A DNA stretch of 6,741 nt from Candidatus Bipolaricaulota bacterium (GTDB lineage Bacteria; Bipolaricaulota; Bipolaricaulia; UBA7950; UBA9294). The position numbers were made by a program, and so were the translations under genes. The stretch spans positions 1-6,741 of the forward strand of contig JAGGSM010000040.1 of NCBI GenBank assembly GCA_021159105.1. Direction: 5' to 3'. The notes beneath the pieces are model-generated. The model did no database searches, was not told the DNA's origin, and worked only from the letters and a program-made list of their open reading frames with translations. This document shows, in pieces, positions 5,728 through 6,741 of the stretch (within the stretch, counting starts at the first letter, position 1; the number at the start of each line of letters is the position of its first letter).

Positions 5728-6723
5728 ATGAAACAAGTGACCGCCTCACGCTTCCTGTTCGTTGTGATTGTTGTTATCGTCTTTGTCGGGGTGCGCATCG
5801 ATCAGGGATCTCCTCTTGTCTATCCAGGAGCGTCTCCTCACAATCGCGTCGGTGTGTACCTGACTTCGTACGCTATCGGCAAGGACGGCGTGGTCGATGG
5901 TGTGTTGAGGGCTGTCCGCGAGGGGAAGCTAAACGCGGTTGTGATCAACGTCAAGAACATGCATGGGGAGATCACCTATGCGAGCAGGGTTCCCTTGGCG
6001 GTCACTATGAATGCGTCCACAGGACGAGTCGACATGGCATCCGTTGTCAGAAGGCTGCAGGCGAGCGGGCTGTACGTTATTGCGAGGCAGGTGCTGTTCT
6101 ACGATCCGAAGCTTGCTACCCATCTGGGGAAGAGTGATCCATGGGTGGCGCCGGACAATCAAGTGGCGATAGACTACAACCTGCAGATCGCCCAAGAGGT
6201 GGTGTCCCTAGGCGTGGACGAGATTCAGTTCGACTACGCCCGCTATGCCGACGGAGGAACGCTCACCCCAATCTACGATGATCGTTACGCTGCGGTCAAC
6301 GCGTTCCTTGCCTCTGCTCGCCGCGTACTGAGTGGCCGCGTTGAGATCTCTGTGGACGTCTTCGGACGGGTGTTGTGGGACTGGAACAAGAAGGGGATCG
6401 ACCCCATAGGCCAGTCTCTTGAAGGGATCGCTCCGTATGTCGACTTCATCTCACCGATGCTTTATCCATCGCACTACAGCGAGCAGAGATACAAGGATGA
6501 TCCGTATGGGGTGGTGAAGGAGGCGCTGACCCTGGGAGAAGAGAGGGTCAATACGCCATTTAGGCCGTTTCTGCAGGCGTTCGATCGGTACATCCCAGCG
6601 GGGATGACGCTGGAGGACTACATTCGAGATCAGGTGGAAGCGGCAAAGGAGCTAGGTGCCGATGGATACCTCTTCTGGAACCCATCGTGCGATTACGAAG
6701 CGCTGTACAAAGCACTGGAGTGA
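5728..6723 (+). CDS. Membrane-anchored putative glycoside hydrolase, DUF4015 (COG1306) family
   Basis: The 331-residue product has an N-terminal hydrophobic segment (about 8-22) without an obvious cleavage site, so it is probably a membrane-anchored extracytoplasmic protein. The rest matches the TIM-barrel-like DUF4015 domain over nearly its full length. Conserved marks are the opening GVYLTSYAI (42-50), VVINVKN (71-77), the acidic strand GVDEIQFDYARY (162-173), SVDVFG (208-213), DFISPMLYPSHY (239-250), RPFLQAF (279-285) and GYLFWNP (313-319). The acidic residues D164, E165 and D169 are natural candidates for the active site, but no member's reaction is known to me; polysaccharide hydrolysis is predicted by fold only. 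The start at 5728 gives a sensible membrane segment but has no Shine-Dalgarno site, and a small hairpin abuts it. After the TGA (6721-6723), AAAGGGAG at 6725-6732 may be the ribosome site of a next gene beyond the window. Confidence 0.87.
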   Translation: MKQVTASRFLFVVIVVIVFVGVRIDQGSPLVYPGASPHNRVGVYLTSYAIGKDGVVDGVLRAVREGKLNAVVINVKNMHGEITYASRVPLAVTMNASTGRVDMASVVRRLQASGLYVIARQVLFYDPKLATHLGKSDPWVAPDNQVAIDYNLQIAQEVVSLGVDEIQFDYARYADGGTLTPIYDDRYAAVNAFLASARRVLSGRVEISVDVFGRVLWDWNKKGIDPIGQSLEGIAPYVDFISPMLYPSHYSEQRYKDDPYGVVKEALTLGEERVNTPFRPFLQAFDRYIPAGMTLEDYIRDQVEAAKELGADGYLFWNPSCDYEALYKALE

Positions 6724-6741
6724 GAAAGGGAGAGCGGAAGG

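Overview
The window looks like an ordinary chromosomal stretch of a bacterium with moderately high GC and few clues to its lineage. Bacterial signs are a tRNA-Pro with an encoded CCA, a C1-G72 pair and discriminator A73, good Shine-Dalgarno sites before several genes, a consensus TATAAT box and Sec-type signal peptides. The mix of a secreted NosD-like beta-helix protein, a COG1306/DUF4015 protein and a beta-strand-rich secreted protein would suit a diderm, perhaps thermophilic, candidate phylum such as Bipolaricaulota (Acetothermia). That placement is a guess; nothing in the sequence fixes it.

Left part (1-2736): a minus-strand tRNA-Pro(GGG) lies divergent to a plus-strand beta-CASP metallo-beta-lactamase RNase (194-1630), which ends in a hairpin. 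Next is a plus-strand secreted protein (1772-2683) of no recognised family, built on a period of about 29 residues that suggests beta-hairpin units. A 15-bp hairpin separates it from the convergent genes to its right.

Right part (2737-6741): read on the minus strand, a probable operon carries a secreted NosD-like beta-helix protein (5439-3835), a DUF192 domain (to 3443) and a SerB-like HAD phosphatase (3440-2784). The operon starts behind a clear TATAAT. Divergent from it, across 288 bp that hold several inverted repeats, is a membrane-anchored DUF4015 putative glycoside hydrolase (5728-6723).

The most notable features are two short tandem duplications. One, of period 68 bp, falls at the junction of the NosD-like and DUF192 reading frames. 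Removing one copy restores a single 642-codon frame, so the two ORFs are best read as a broken beta-helix/DUF192 fusion. The other, of period 57 bp, keeps frame inside the beta-CASP gene and doubles the motif-C peptide that holds a predicted metal-binding histidine. Either may be a real recent mutation or an assembly error at overlapping contig ends. I found no CRISPR array, insertion sequence, phage gene or defence system.
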